The notes under the pieces were generated by a model that worked only from the letters and a program-made list of their open reading frames with translations, made no database searches and had not been told where the DNA came from. This document shows positions 1 to 9,225 of a stretch of DNA of 64,000 nt, one piece after another (positions within the stretch are counted from its first letter, which is position 1; each line of letters starts with the position of its first letter). The translations under genes and the position numbers were made by a program. The DNA is from an uncultured Bacillota bacterium (GTDB lineage: Bacteria; Bacillota; Clostridia; Lachnospirales; Lachnospiraceae): assembly GCA_958352855.1 (NCBI GenBank), contig CATWQE010000001.1:196596-260595 (forward strand), given 5' to 3'.

Positions 1-706
1 CAGAATCCTGCTTTTCTCCCTCATAGTTTTTCCTTTCCAGACAATATCCCTGACCTCTGATGGTTTGAACCCGTCCTTCAAGCCCAAAGCCTCTCAGGGA
101 TTTCCTGAGTCTTGTCATGTTTACCTGGAGAATATTTTCATCCACATACTCTGCTGTCCCCCATACCCCCTGAAACAATTCCTGCTTGGTCACAAGCTCT
201 CCTTTTTTTCGAATCAACAGCTCCAATAGTTTTCCTTCGGTCTCCGGCAATACCGCGGATTGTCCCTCAACAAACAGGGTATACGTATTCTTATCCAGAT
301 AGAATCCCTCTCCATCCTCCATATGAGAAAAACTTCCGTAAAAGCCTTTAGAGCGGCGCAGCAGGTTTTGAATCCTGGCTAACAGCCGCTCTTTATGAAA
401 GGGTTTTGTAAGATATTCCTCTGCCCCCAGTTCCAGTCCATGAATCTCATCTTTTAACTGTGTCCTGGATGTAAGAATCATCACAGGACACTGACTTTTT
501 TCCTTTAACTTTTTGCAGATTTCAAAACCGGACTGCACCGGAAGATTCACATCAAGAAGCACCAAATCCGGATGACTCTTCAAAATTTCTTCATATGTCT
601 TTTGAAAGGTTTGAACTTCATGCACCTCATATCCAGCCTTTCTAAGAATCAGGGATAATTCTTCCCGCATAAAGCTCTCGTCTTCTACAATGGTAATCCG
701 TATCAT
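1..706 (-). CDS. OmpR-family response regulator of a Bce-type two-component system (3' end cut by window)
   Basis: I translated this by hand because it runs off the left edge. It starts MIRITIVEDESFMREEL, with AGAGGTG seven bases upstream of the ATG. The N-terminal receiver domain has the acidic pair ED near residues 8-9, the phospho-acceptor Asp in LVLLDVNLP and the conserved Lys in LTKPF. The C-terminal half is a winged-helix output domain (LLIRKKGELVTKQELF, then IRGQGYCLE). It lies 10 bases after the permease gene in the same direction, so ATPase, permease and regulator are probably one operon. In Bce modules this regulator is activated by a small intramembrane kinase that senses flux through the transporter. 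An in-frame-independent ATG at 24 could start that kinase beyond the edge, but too little is visible to call it. Confidence 0.85.
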   Translation of the reverse strand, partial: MIRITIVEDESFMREELSLILRKAGYEVHEVQTFQKTYEEILKSHPDLVLLDVNLPVQSGFEICKKLKEKSQCPVMILTSRTQLKDEIHGLELGAEEYLTKPFHKERLLARIQNLLRRSKGFYGSFSHMEDGEGFYLDKNTYTLFVEGQSAVLPETEGKLLELLIRKKGELVTKQELFQGVWGTAEYVDENILQVNMTRLRKSLRGFGLEGRVQTIRGQGYCLERKNYEGEKQDS

Positions 707-716
707 CCTGGCACCT

Positions 717-2825
717 CTAATCGTCTTCCCTCTTCCTTTTCATCAGTTCCCGTATGGTTCTGTCACTGGCCCGCATAACAGCCATCATGTACAGATATTC
801 TACCACACAAATCACCAGAATCACAAGAATTCCCACGAAAATAATATGGTTCTTCTGCATCTTGAAGTAAGAGGAAAGCAAACCTTCTGTAAAAGATAAA
901 ATTCCAAATACAGCGCTGACACAGGCTACCAGAACCGGCAGAAGGAAATACCAGCGAATCTGTGTTCTTCCTGATTTAGAAAGAGCCTCATAGCTGCCTC
1001 CTAAAGCCACAAGGGTCTGATACCGCTTCCCTGTCTGTCTCTGATACATCAGATACTGAGTTCCAAGGGCAGTGTTGGCAATCACCAGGAAAATCACTCC
1101 AAGATACAAGGTTGTATAGCTCTCTGCAATAATGTAAAACAAATGCCGGCCAATATTTTCTACATAGCTTTCGTATACCAGCTCTGTCTGATTCCCAAAC
1201 TCTGTCTCATTCAATTTCTGATTGATTCCCGAAATAGCCTGAATCAGGCCCTGCTCCCTGACTACACTTTCCTTTAGCACGCCATTCCAATAGGTGCTGA
1301 CATGATTCTCGTTTTTAGATACAGCCTCCCAAAACAGGTCATCCGGCAGAACCAAAGCATAGGCAAGTGTAATGGCTGAATCTGTTACAATGTCATACTC
1401 TGCCAGTTCTCTGCTTAGCGTATACGGTTCTCCGTTTAAATAGACCTTCAAATCCTCCTGTAGTATCTTTTTCAGGATTTCTTCCTTACCTCCTTCCGAA
1501 AATTCAGAACTTGCATAGAGCATCATTTCATTTTCTTTTAGAGGTACTTCTGATTCTCCTGCCGCCTTTAGCAGGGCATTATAATCGGAAATACATAAAA
1601 TATGGGGAAAGGAAAGATATCCATTTTCCTCAAAATCATAAAGCACATTTTCTTTTCCTTCACTGTCCTTTTCTGCTTTCAAAGCGCGCAGAATATTTTC
1701 ATAATCCAGCTCATAAAATCCTTTTTCCAGCTCCCCGCTTACCATCAAATCCGTATCCAGATTACTGGTATGCATGGGATAAAAAGCCTGGAACTTTTTC
1801 ATAATCCCACTCTCTTCCAGTGTTTTTTTCACCTTTTCCTCTTCTCCTGAAAAGGTATAATCCATATGATGCACCGGTTTTTCTGTCAAAGCAGAAGAGA
1901 TTCCAAAGGCCATACAGCAAAAAGAAATCAGCGCCAAAAGAGAAATCACTGCCAGGGAACCATTTTTCAGAAAAACACTCTCCTGAAGCTGGCGTAATGT
2001 AAAGGAGCCAAGGCCTGGTTTTCCCTTTTGCTTTTTCATCATATAATTAAAAAACGGATACAATCCCTGGAAAAACAGGAAGGTACCTGTTGTCCCGCAA
2101 ATCAGAAGCCCCAATAAAAGTTTCATACTCATGAATGTAAAATCTCTTGCGGCAAGTCCGATTCCATACGCTGCAATCAAAAGCATCACTCCTGCAACCA
2201 GACAGGAAACCGACTCTGTTTTTCTCTGCTTTTTCTCTCTTCCCACAGCGCTGTTTTTCATTAAATCCATTGGTTCTTTGTGTACGGTTCTCCCACTTAA
2301 AATCACCAAAGTCACAAGTTTTACCAACAAAAGACCGCCTACAGTCCACAAAATTCCAGTTATGGAAATGGTAAATTTGTGCCCTAAAATTCCAATTCCC
2401 ACCACTCTTGCCACTGCCAGACTGGTAACTTCGGAAAACAAAACCGCCATTGGCAATCCAATCAGAAGGGATAGGAATGTATTCACTAAATCCTCTGCAA
2501 TCAGCATAAAAAACAACCGGCTTCGCTTCATTCCCAGCATCAGATACATTCCCAGCTCATGGTTTCTCCTCTCCATCTGATACCTGGTAGTAAAAAATAC
2601 CAGGAAGAAAATCACGCACAGGGAGAACACATACAATGCAGGAACCAGACTTAAAAGCTTATGAACTGCATCGCTTTCCATGTCTTTAATAAACCGTATC
2701 ACATCCATATTTTCCAGTGAAAGTATCACATAAAAGGCAATAATGGCAATAATCATGGAAACAAAATAAATGCTGTTTTCTTTTCTGTTTGCCCTGCTGT
2801 TTCGTTTAATCAAACTATAAAACAT
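717..2825 (-). CDS. BceB-like antimicrobial-peptide ABC transporter permease (FtsX family)
   Basis: Membrane component of a peptide-antibiotic detoxification/sensing transporter. About 700 residues, starting MFYSLIKRNSRANRKEN. There is an N-terminal helix, then FtsX-type helices, a large extracellular domain of about 200 residues in the middle, and a final cluster of helices. This is the ten-helix layout with a big external loop known for BceB, slightly longer than the usual 640-670 residues. I chose the ATG at 2825 rather than the upstream possibility at 2882 because GGAGGA lies just in front and family members begin MFxxLxxRNxxR. It overlaps the end of the ATPase gene by 11 bases, showing translational coupling. 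The Bce-type reading rests on this layout plus the adjoining regulator. Confidence 0.85.
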   Translation of the reverse strand: MFYSLIKRNSRANRKENSIYFVSMIIAIIAFYVILSLENMDVIRFIKDMESDAVHKLLSLVPALYVFSLCVIFFLVFFTTRYQMERRNHELGMYLMLGMKRSRLFFMLIAEDLVNTFLSLLIGLPMAVLFSEVTSLAVARVVGIGILGHKFTISITGILWTVGGLLLVKLVTLVILSGRTVHKEPMDLMKNSAVGREKKQRKTESVSCLVAGVMLLIAAYGIGLAARDFTFMSMKLLLGLLICGTTGTFLFFQGLYPFFNYMMKKQKGKPGLGSFTLRQLQESVFLKNGSLAVISLLALISFCCMAFGISSALTEKPVHHMDYTFSGEEEKVKKTLEESGIMKKFQAFYPMHTSNLDTDLMVSGELEKGFYELDYENILRALKAEKDSEGKENVLYDFEENGYLSFPHILCISDYNALLKAAGESEVPLKENEMMLYASSEFSEGGKEEILKKILQEDLKVYLNGEPYTLSRELAEYDIVTDSAITLAYALVLPDDLFWEAVSKNENHVSTYWNGVLKESVVREQGLIQAISGINQKLNETEFGNQTELVYESYVENIGRHLFYIIAESYTTLYLGVIFLVIANTALGTQYLMYQRQTGKRYQTLVALGGSYEALSKSGRTQIRWYFLLPVLVACVSAVFGILSFTEGLLSSYFKMQKNHIIFVGILVILVICVVEYLYMMAVMRASDRTIRELMKRKREDD

Positions 2826-3591
2826 TGGCGCTTCCTCCTCCCAATTGAGCCATAACCTCCAAAATTCTCCTGTAGAAATCATTCTGACTCTCTTCTGGAA
2901 TCTGTCGTCTCAGCTCGTGAAACAGCACTCCATCCTGAATAAATAAAATTCTGGAGCAAAAGCTTGCGGCATTTGGGTCATGAGTTACCATCATAATGGT
3001 TGTGCCATAATTATCCCTGATTCCTCTTAACATTTCCATTAACCGTTTGGAGTTTTTGCTGTCCAGAGCTCCTGTGGGTTCATCTGCCAGAAGAATCTCC
3101 GGTTTTACAATCAAAGCTCTGGCTGCTGCCACCCTTTGTTTCTGCCCTCCTGACATCTGAGATGGAAACTTCTGCAGTACGTCCTCAATCTCCAGATAAT
3201 TCGCCAAATCCTTTAGTCTTTCTTCTACCTCCTTTCGGTTCAGCTTATGGATTTCCGCCGGTAAAAGGATATTTTCTTCCCCTGTCATATGGTCTAAAAG
3301 CTCAAAATCCTGGAACAGATACCCCACCTGGCTTCCCCGAAATCTTGCCAGACGGCTGCCTTTCAAATTACTGATATCCTCCCGCTTCAACAAAATATGT
3401 CCCTCTGTAGGCATTACCATAGTAGCAATACAATTGAGCAAAGTTGTCTTCCCTGAGCCACTGCTTCCCATAATTCCCAGAAATTCTCCATCCAATACCT
3501 GAAAAGATATTCCGTTTAAAGCGGTAGTAGCTCCTTCATTTTTTCCATATATCTTTTTCAATGATTTTACTTCTAATAATTTATCCTGCAT
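2815..3591 (-). CDS. BceA-like ABC transporter ATPase
   Basis: ATP-binding subunit that powers the adjacent FtsX permease. Walker A GSSGSGKT is at residues 42-49, the Q-loop Gln near 94, the signature MSGGQ at 146-150, Walker B ILLADE at 166-171 followed by PTGALD, and the switch His near 204. At 258 residues it is the normal length for the MacB/LolD/BceA class. An AGGA-containing ribosome site precedes the ATG. It is the first gene of the leftward operon ATPase-permease-regulator, downstream of a candidate BceR palindrome and promoter. Which peptide antibiotic is recognised (bacitracin, lantibiotic or other) cannot be read from the ATPase. Confidence 0.9.
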   Translation of the reverse strand: MQDKLLEVKSLKKIYGKNEGATTALNGISFQVLDGEFLGIMGSSGSGKTTLLNCIATMVMPTEGHILLKREDISNLKGSRLARFRGSQVGYLFQDFELLDHMTGEENILLPAEIHKLNRKEVEERLKDLANYLEIEDVLQKFPSQMSGGQKQRVAAARALIVKPEILLADEPTGALDSKNSKRLMEMLRGIRDNYGTTIMMVTHDPNAASFCSRILFIQDGVLFHELRRQIPEESQNDFYRRILEVMAQLGGGSANVL

Positions 3592-3624
3592 TCTTCCTGC
3601 CCCTTTCCTCTTCTATCTGCCTTT

Positions 3625-3653
3625 ATTATAAAAGAAACTAAGGGAAAATAACA
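3625..3653 (-). promoter_or_regulatory. Candidate sigma-A promoter of the Bce-like operon
   Basis: On the minus strand a perfect -10 TATAAT lies at 3630-3625. The hexamer 17 bases upstream is TGTTAT (3653-3648), a poor -35. A weak -35 with a strong -10 is what an activator-dependent promoter looks like, which fits the palindrome immediately upstream. Confidence 0.5.
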
Positions 3654-3670
3654 CTTACAGTTCTTGTAAG
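3654..3670. promoter_or_regulatory. Candidate BceR-type operator (CTTACA-N5-TGTAAG palindrome)
   Basis: A perfect 6-bp inverted repeat, CTTACA then GTTCT then TGTAAG, sits directly upstream of the presumed -35 of the ATPase-permease-regulator operon. Known BceR-like binding sites have the form TNACA-N4-TGTAA. Here the half-sites match but the spacer is five bases, not four. Position and half-sites support it; the spacer is the weak point. Confidence 0.55.
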
Positions 3671-3888
3671 ATTTGCCCCAGACTTGTTGCAGTTTCTGAG
3701 ACTTTGTGGTACACTGAAAAAAAGCAAATTTTCTATTTATCAAAATCTATTTTAGATATCTGATTCATTTCCAATAACAGGGAAGTTTCTTCCTTGTCTT
3801 TTCAGAAAATTCATGCTTTCCATACCCACTATAAGCAGGAGTTTTCTAAAAAGAAATCTCCTGAACAACAGAATAAAGGAGGTTTTAT

Positions 3889-4851
3889 ATGGAAATACCC
3901 AAAACAGAACCAGAAAACCCTGCTCTGCGCCAATGGCATCCAGCCTTTTATGCCGGAGCACAAATTGAGCTTCAGGAAGATGCGGACAATCTCATCTTTG
4001 AAAACGAACATCAACTGGGAACAAAACCAAAAGGCATTGATGTCTTAATCATCAAAAAACAGGTCAATCGGCCAGTAAAAAAGAATATCGGGAAACTGTT
4101 CCGTAAGCACAACATTATAGAGTACAAAAGTCCTACCGATTACTTAAATATCGACGATTTTTACAAGGTCTATGGATATGCCTGTTTCTACAAATCCGAT
4201 GTCAGCCGGGTAAACAGTATTCCTATTGAAGAGCTGACGCTTTCTTTTGTCAGCCATGGCTATCCCAGAAAGCTCATGAAGCATCTGAAGAAGAAACGCG
4301 GTTTCCGTATTCAAAAAATAGATGCTGGAATTTATTATATTCTTGGGGACTTTATACCAATCCAGATTATTGTAACCCGCTACCTCTCTCCGGAGAAAAA
4401 TCTATGGCTTTCCAGCCTCACAGACCATCTAAAAGACAAGGAAGTGGCAAGAAAACTGCTGGAGGATTTCGGAAACCATAAACAGGAAATTTTATACCGT
4501 TCTGTAATGAACATCATTATGCAGGCAAACAAAACACAATTTCAGGAGGTGAAAGATATGTTATGTGAAGCATTAGAAGAATTAATGAAAGATGAATTAG
4601 AAGCCAAACGAAGTCTCGGACTATCCGAAGGACGTATGAAAGGGCTTCAGGAAGGACTTGCTGAGGGACGCGCTGAAGGACTTGCCGAAGGACGCGCTAA
4701 GGGACGCGCCGAAGGACAGCAGCAGGCAACAGACCGCCTGAATACTCTGACCTTAAAACTTGCAAAACTTGGCAGAACAGACGACATCATAAAAGCAGCT
4801 TCCGATACTTCCTATCAGAAAAAACTCCTTGAAGAATTAGGCATATCCTAA
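3889..4851 (+). CDS. Rpn-family PD-(D/E)XK nuclease-like protein (putative transposase family)
   Basis: 320 residues. The N-terminal half has the PD-(D/E)XK pattern of the Rpn/recombination-promoting nuclease group: GIDVLIIKK carries the acidic residue and NIIEYKSPTDY the E-x-K. The C-terminal tail is a low-complexity run of EGLAEGRA units typical of this family, encoded by a 24-bp DNA tandem repeat. A perfect AGGAGG lies six bases before the ATG. Such genes are multi-copy in Lachnospiraceae and often labelled transposase, but no inverted repeats or target duplications flank this one. A second, divergent Rpn-type gene lies at 45.5 kb. Whether it cuts DNA in the cell is unknown. Confidence 0.75.
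   Translation: MEIPKTEPENPALRQWHPAFYAGAQIELQEDADNLIFENEHQLGTKPKGIDVLIIKKQVNRPVKKNIGKLFRKHNIIEYKSPTDYLNIDDFYKVYGYACFYKSDVSRVNSIPIEELTLSFVSHGYPRKLMKHLKKKRGFRIQKIDAGIYYILGDFIPIQIIVTRYLSPEKNLWLSSLTDHLKDKEVARKLLEDFGNHKQEILYRSVMNIIMQANKTQFQEVKDMLCEALEELMKDELEAKRSLGLSEGRMKGLQEGLAEGRAEGLAEGRAKGRAEGQQQATDRLNTLTLKLAKLGRTDDIIKAASDTSYQKKLLEELGIS
4651..4710 (+). repeat. 24-bp tandem repeat inside the Rpn gene
   Basis: Two 24-bp units (4651-4674 and 4675-4698), differing at two positions, plus a half unit to 4710 encode the EGLAEGRA repeats. The reading frame is kept if units are gained or lost, so length variation between strains is likely. Confidence 0.8.
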
Positions 4852-4858
4852 AAAAATC

Positions 4859-4896
4859 CCCACAGGAAGGCACTTGTACCTACATTCTCCTGTGGG
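4859..4896. terminator. Bidirectional intrinsic terminator between convergent genes
   Basis: Perfect 9-bp stem CCCACAGGA/TCCTGTGGG with a 20-base loop. T-rich sequence follows on the plus strand, and GGGGATTTTTTT follows on the minus strand, so it can end both the Rpn gene and the large permease gene. Confidence 0.8.
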
Positions 4897-4905
4897 AATT
4901 TTCTT

Positions 4906-7900
4906 TTATTCTACGCTCTTTAAAGATTCCACCATATCAATTTTCTTTAATTTAAAATACATCACCACATTTACAAAAACAGAAAATCCAAAGGTCAGCA
5001 GCGCGCTGTATACAAAGCTGATATTTTCTATAATTCTGGTAAACATCACACTGTCAATCTCTACTGTGGCAATTACATAGCGGTGAAGCAGGCTTCCAAG
5101 CAGTACTCCGGCAACCGTTCCAATCAGAGTCAGCAGGATATTCTCACGATATACATATGCGGATACCTCATTATCATAAAAGCCAAGCACTTTAATGGTA
5201 GCCAGCTCCCTCTTTCGCTCTGTAATATTAATATTATTCAGATTATAAAGCACTACAAAAGCCAGCAGACCCGCCGAAATAATCAGCACCACAATGACAA
5301 TATCCAGACTTTCCAGCATCTCATCCAAACGTTCCTCCATGTTATAAGTATAAGATACGTTCAAAGCCGCCCGTTTCTCCAGAATATTCTGTCCTATTGT
5401 TCCCAGCTTCTCTTCATCCAGGTCCTTCATCTTAAAATAAATATTGTTCTCTTCTACAGGCTTTCCATAAATCTCTTCATAAAGTTCAGGAGAAAGATAC
5501 AAATAATGTTCCATATAGTTTTCGCAAATATTGGTAATGGTAATCTCCGTAAATTCTCCATCCTGGCTTTCCACAGACAGCTTGTCACCCTTTTCAATTC
5601 CCAGCGCCTTGGCTGCCTTTTCTGTCAGAATGGCATCCTTTTCACCCAATTCATACGTTTCGTGGGTTCTTCTGTCTCTATAAACCAGAAACTCCTTATT
5701 TTTCTCTAAATCAAGAGGCGCATAGAGATAGACTTCTTTACTCTCATTTCCTCTTTTTACATTGGTTTTCTTTAAATACCCCTGGGAAACAGCAGAAATC
5801 TCCTTTTCTTCTTCCAGATATGCCTCAAGGTCTTTCCTGTCTTCCTCATCTGCGTCTGTATTCAAAATAATCATGCCATCATAAAGCTGTAGCTCCTCAT
5901 ACTGCAAGGTTCCAATGGAAAAAATAGAATCTCTCAGACCAAATCCCACAATCATCAAAGCCATACAACCTCCGATTCCAAAAACTGTCATGAAGAACCG
6001 CTTTTTATAACGAATCAGATTCCGAATCGTCGATTTCCAGATAAAGCCCAGACGTTTCCACAGGAAAGGCAGATACTCCAGAAATACTCTTTTTCCCTGC
6101 TTTGGCGCAGGAGGGCGCATAAGAACCGCCGGCTGTGCAGCCAGTTCCTTATAACATGCCAGCAAGGTTGCCAGTCCGGTACACAGTACTGCTGCCACAG
6201 TAGCCAGAATTCCATACTCCATGTTATAGGGAATCACCACATCCGGTACATGAGTATACATAATCTTATAGGCTGTAATAATAATATACGGAAATATCTT
6301 TTCTCCAAAAAGCACTCCAAAAATGCTGCCGCCAATGGTTGCAGTCATAGCGTAATTCAGATACTTTCCTGCTATGCTCATTTTTCCATATCCCAGGGCC
6401 TTCAGCGTACCGATTTCTGTCCGCTGTTCCTCCACCATGCGGGTCATAGTTGTAAGGCTGATAAGAGCTGCCACAATAAAGAACAAAATAGGAAATACTT
6501 CTCCAATAGCGCGCATACGGTCAGCATTATCTCCATATCCGGCATAATCCGTAGTGATACTGCGGTCATTTACATACCATTTTGCATCTTCAATATCTTC
6601 TATTTTCTGTTTGGCATCCTTGATTTCGTTTTCTCCATCCTGGATTTCCTGCTCCGCTTCTGCCTTGCCTTCCTCATATTCCTTTCTGGCATCCTCTAAT
6701 TTCTTCTCATTTTCCGCAATCTCTGCCTCTCCCTTTTCAAGCTCCTGCTCTCCTGCATGGATTTTGCTCCATCCACTGTCAATCTCCTGCTGCCCCCTGG
6801 CTGCCTGCTGTTTTGCCTCTGCAAGCCGGGCTTCTCCAGATGCAATCTGATTTTTTGCGTCCTGCAGTTGCGCCTTTGCCTCATCTAACTGGGGCTTCTG
6901 CTCTTCCAACTGTCCTCTGGCTGCTTCCAAAGCCTTCCGGCTCTCTTCAATTTCCGGCTTCTGGGCATCTAATTGTGCTTTTTGTTCCTTTAAAGCTGCC
7001 AGTTGAGCCTCTGCCTGAGGCTTCTGCTGTTCAAAAAACTGCTTTTCCTGTTCCTCTAAGGCTGCTTTTGCCTGAGCAAGCACCTGCTCCTGTTGGGAAA
7101 TCTGTGTTTTAGCAATCTCAATCTGGCTTATAAGCGCCTGCTTCTCCTCTTCTGAAAGTCCTTCCTGCTTTAGCTGTTCCTCCATTCCTGCAACCTGTCC
7201 TCTGGCCGCTTCCAGCGCTGCCACGCCTTGCTCATACTGTCCTCTGGCCGTTTCCAGAGCCTGGGTACCCTGTGCAATCCCCTGCTCTATCTGCATGATT
7301 CCTTCCTCCAGGCTTGCGTAGCCTGTATCAAACCTGGAAAGCTCTGCTTCACCGGCTTCTATTTTTGCCAGCGCCGCCTCATATTCCTGTTCTTTTTGCT
7401 GAAGCAGCGCCTCCTGAGTCTGAAGCTCCTGTTTTCCCTGGTTTAATTTTTGTTCCTCTGCATGAATCTGTGCATATGCCCCATCTACCTGCTTCTGGCT
7501 GGAATATAATTGATTCCTTCCTTCTTCCAGTTCCTGTTTCCCTGCTGCCAGCTCTGCCTTCCCATCTGCCAGAGCCTGTTCTCCATCCTCAATCTGCTTC
7601 CATGCATCCGAAAGCTCCTGTTCTGCCCTGGCTTTTCCATCCGCCAGTTCCTGCTCTGCCTTCTTAAGCTCTTCCCCTGCTTCCTCTCTGATGGAATCAG
7701 CCCTTAATTTTCCCTGATAATCTCCAATATCTTCAATATTCTTTAAAACCTTTTCCACCTTTTTATCATATTCCGGTGTAAAAGCGGTAAGCTCTTTGGC
7801 TCCCTTTGCAGTTACATAGCACTCTGTATATACCTCCAGAGAAAAATCCTCCGGCAATATAGTCAGAAATCCACTGACTTCCCCATTTCCAATATTACTG

Positions 7901-8457
7901 CTGCCGCGCTCAAAGGAAATATAAGAAACACTGCTTCCCAGACCTGTAATCTCATAAGTATCTGTCCGCAGCGTATCCGTAAGAGGGTCTCTGGTTCCGC
8001 TTAACAGCGTAATGGAATCCCCGACTTTAAGCCCTGCAGAGGCTGCAAAGTCCTGATCCATCAGACACTCGCCCGGCTTCTCTGGTATTCTTCCTTCCTC
8101 TGCCTTATAATTATTCATGCTATCTAAAACAGAAGATACATGAAGAATTTTCTGGTTTCCCTGGACATCCACCAGCATATCTGCCGAATATCCCGGTTCT
8201 GCCTTTTCTACCCCTTCCACCTGTTCAATGGCAGTCACATCTTCCTCTGTAATGCCAAGAGTGCCCATAACCTGAATATCCATAAAGTCATTCCGGTCAA
8301 AATAAGCATCTGCAGAATATCTCATGTCCGGCTCTGCGGACCGAATTCCTGAGAAAAAGGCTACTCCCATAGCCACAATAAAGAAAATAGACAAAAATCT
8401 TCCCAGGCTTTTCCTGATTTCCATGTAAAAGTTTTTTCTTAATGCTCTTTTTTTCAT
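4906..8457 (-). CDS. Giant FtsX-type ABC permease with extracellular coiled coil
   Basis: About 1183 residues. One N-terminal helix (RFLSIFFIVAMGVAFFSGI) is followed by a MacB-like periplasmic-type domain, then roughly 370 residues of Glu/Gln/Ala-rich repeats (xxLxxGxxEL pattern, roughly residues 260-630) forming a long coiled coil. After it come three helices, a second FtsX domain (external loop near LYDGMIILNTDADEED) and three final helices ending KKIDMVESLKSVE. The external position of the coil is predicted from helix order. I start at ATG 8457 (MKKRALRKNFYMEIRKS), the form expected for the family; an upstream ATG at 8478 would overlap the ATPase gene. It pairs with the ATPase and TetR genes upstream. 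The cargo is unknown; export or envelope remodelling are both possible. Confidence 0.8.
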   Translation of the reverse strand: MKKRALRKNFYMEIRKSLGRFLSIFFIVAMGVAFFSGIRSAEPDMRYSADAYFDRNDFMDIQVMGTLGITEEDVTAIEQVEGVEKAEPGYSADMLVDVQGNQKILHVSSVLDSMNNYKAEEGRIPEKPGECLMDQDFAASAGLKVGDSITLLSGTRDPLTDTLRTDTYEITGLGSSVSYISFERGSSNIGNGEVSGFLTILPEDFSLEVYTECYVTAKGAKELTAFTPEYDKKVEKVLKNIEDIGDYQGKLRADSIREEAGEELKKAEQELADGKARAEQELSDAWKQIEDGEQALADGKAELAAGKQELEEGRNQLYSSQKQVDGAYAQIHAEEQKLNQGKQELQTQEALLQQKEQEYEAALAKIEAGEAELSRFDTGYASLEEGIMQIEQGIAQGTQALETARGQYEQGVAALEAARGQVAGMEEQLKQEGLSEEEKQALISQIEIAKTQISQQEQVLAQAKAALEEQEKQFFEQQKPQAEAQLAALKEQKAQLDAQKPEIEESRKALEAARGQLEEQKPQLDEAKAQLQDAKNQIASGEARLAEAKQQAARGQQEIDSGWSKIHAGEQELEKGEAEIAENEKKLEDARKEYEEGKAEAEQEIQDGENEIKDAKQKIEDIEDAKWYVNDRSITTDYAGYGDNADRMRAIGEVFPILFFIVAALISLTTMTRMVEEQRTEIGTLKALGYGKMSIAGKYLNYAMTATIGGSIFGVLFGEKIFPYIIITAYKIMYTHVPDVVIPYNMEYGILATVAAVLCTGLATLLACYKELAAQPAVLMRPPAPKQGKRVFLEYLPFLWKRLGFIWKSTIRNLIRYKKRFFMTVFGIGGCMALMIVGFGLRDSIFSIGTLQYEELQLYDGMIILNTDADEEDRKDLEAYLEEEKEISAVSQGYLKKTNVKRGNESKEVYLYAPLDLEKNKEFLVYRDRRTHETYELGEKDAILTEKAAKALGIEKGDKLSVESQDGEFTEITITNICENYMEHYLYLSPELYEEIYGKPVEENNIYFKMKDLDEEKLGTIGQNILEKRAALNVSYTYNMEERLDEMLESLDIVIVVLIISAGLLAFVVLYNLNNINITERKRELATIKVLGFYDNEVSAYVYRENILLTLIGTVAGVLLGSLLHRYVIATVEIDSVMFTRIIENISFVYSALLTFGFSVFVNVVMYFKLKKIDMVESLKSVE

Positions 8458-8467
8458 ATCCACACAC

Positions 8468-9193
8468 CTACCATTCAATGGTCTCTACCGGAACCGGGTG
8501 TTCATTCATTTCCATGGCGGAAACTTTACCATTTTTAATATGTATCACCCTATCCGCCATAGGCGCAATGGCTGAGTTGTGCGTAATAACAATGACAGTC
8601 ATTCCCTTTTCCCGGCAGGTATCCTGTAAAAGCTTTAGAATGGCTTTTCCCGTATTATAATCCAGGGCGCCTGTTGGCTCATCGCACAAAAGCAGCTTTG
8701 GATTCTTGGCTAAAGCCCTGGCTATGGACACTCTTTGCTGCTCACCTCCGGAAAGCTGTGCCGGAAAGTTATTCAATCTCTCTCCAAGTCCCACATCTTC
8801 CAGAACAGTTCTGGCATCCAGCGGGTTCTTGCAAATCTGAAGCGCCAGCTCTACATTTTCCAGCGCTGTAAGATTGGGAATCAGATTATAAAACTGAAAC
8901 ACAAACCCAATATCATCTCTGCGGTAGCCAATAAGCTTCTTGGGACTGTATTTGGCAATGTCATTCTTATCCACCAGTACACTTCCAGAAGTAGCAGTAT
9001 CCATTCCTCCCAGGATATTTAAAACCGTAGTTTTTCCAGCTCCACTTGGTCCCACAATAACTACAAATTCCCCTTTTGCAATGGAAAAATCAATGCCATC
9101 TACAGCTCTGATTTCTACCTCTCCCATTTTGTATACTTTTGTCACATGTTCCAGCTTCACAAAGTCCTCTGTACATATTTTCGTATTTTCCAT
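8468..9193 (-). CDS. ABC transporter ATPase (MacB/LolD class) for the giant permease
   Basis: 241 residues, the standard length. Walker A GPSGAGKT is at 48-55, the Q-loop Gln at 100, signature LSGGE at 147-151, and Walker B LLLCDE near 167-172 followed by PTGALD. It ends ten bases before the permease start and begins 32 bases after the TetR gene, so the three form a leftward operon. It would hydrolyse ATP on the cytoplasmic side to drive conformational work in the extracellular part of the permease, as MacB-type systems do. Confidence 0.9.
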   Translation of the reverse strand: MENTKICTEDFVKLEHVTKVYKMGEVEIRAVDGIDFSIAKGEFVVIVGPSGAGKTTVLNILGGMDTATSGSVLVDKNDIAKYSPKKLIGYRRDDIGFVFQFYNLIPNLTALENVELALQICKNPLDARTVLEDVGLGERLNNFPAQLSGGEQQRVSIARALAKNPKLLLCDEPTGALDYNTGKAILKLLQDTCREKGMTVIVITHNSAIAPMADRVIHIKNGKVSAMEMNEHPVPVETIEW

Positions 9194-9225
9194 TCCTCTG
9201 TTCCTCCAACCCGTAGCTTCTTCCC

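Noticed and set aside
1..24. Histidine kinase start at the left edge (ATG at 24 on minus)
   Set aside because: A kinase is expected after the regulator, but only eight codons would be visible and the regulator frame is still open.
3889..4851. Insertion sequence around the Rpn gene
   Set aside because: The family is sometimes labelled transposase, but no terminal inverted repeats or target-site duplications were found at its ends.
5083..5709. Plus-strand frame of 208 codons
   Set aside because: Antisense to the large permease gene, without ribosome site or family likeness; the same holds for the many other frames opposite clear genes.
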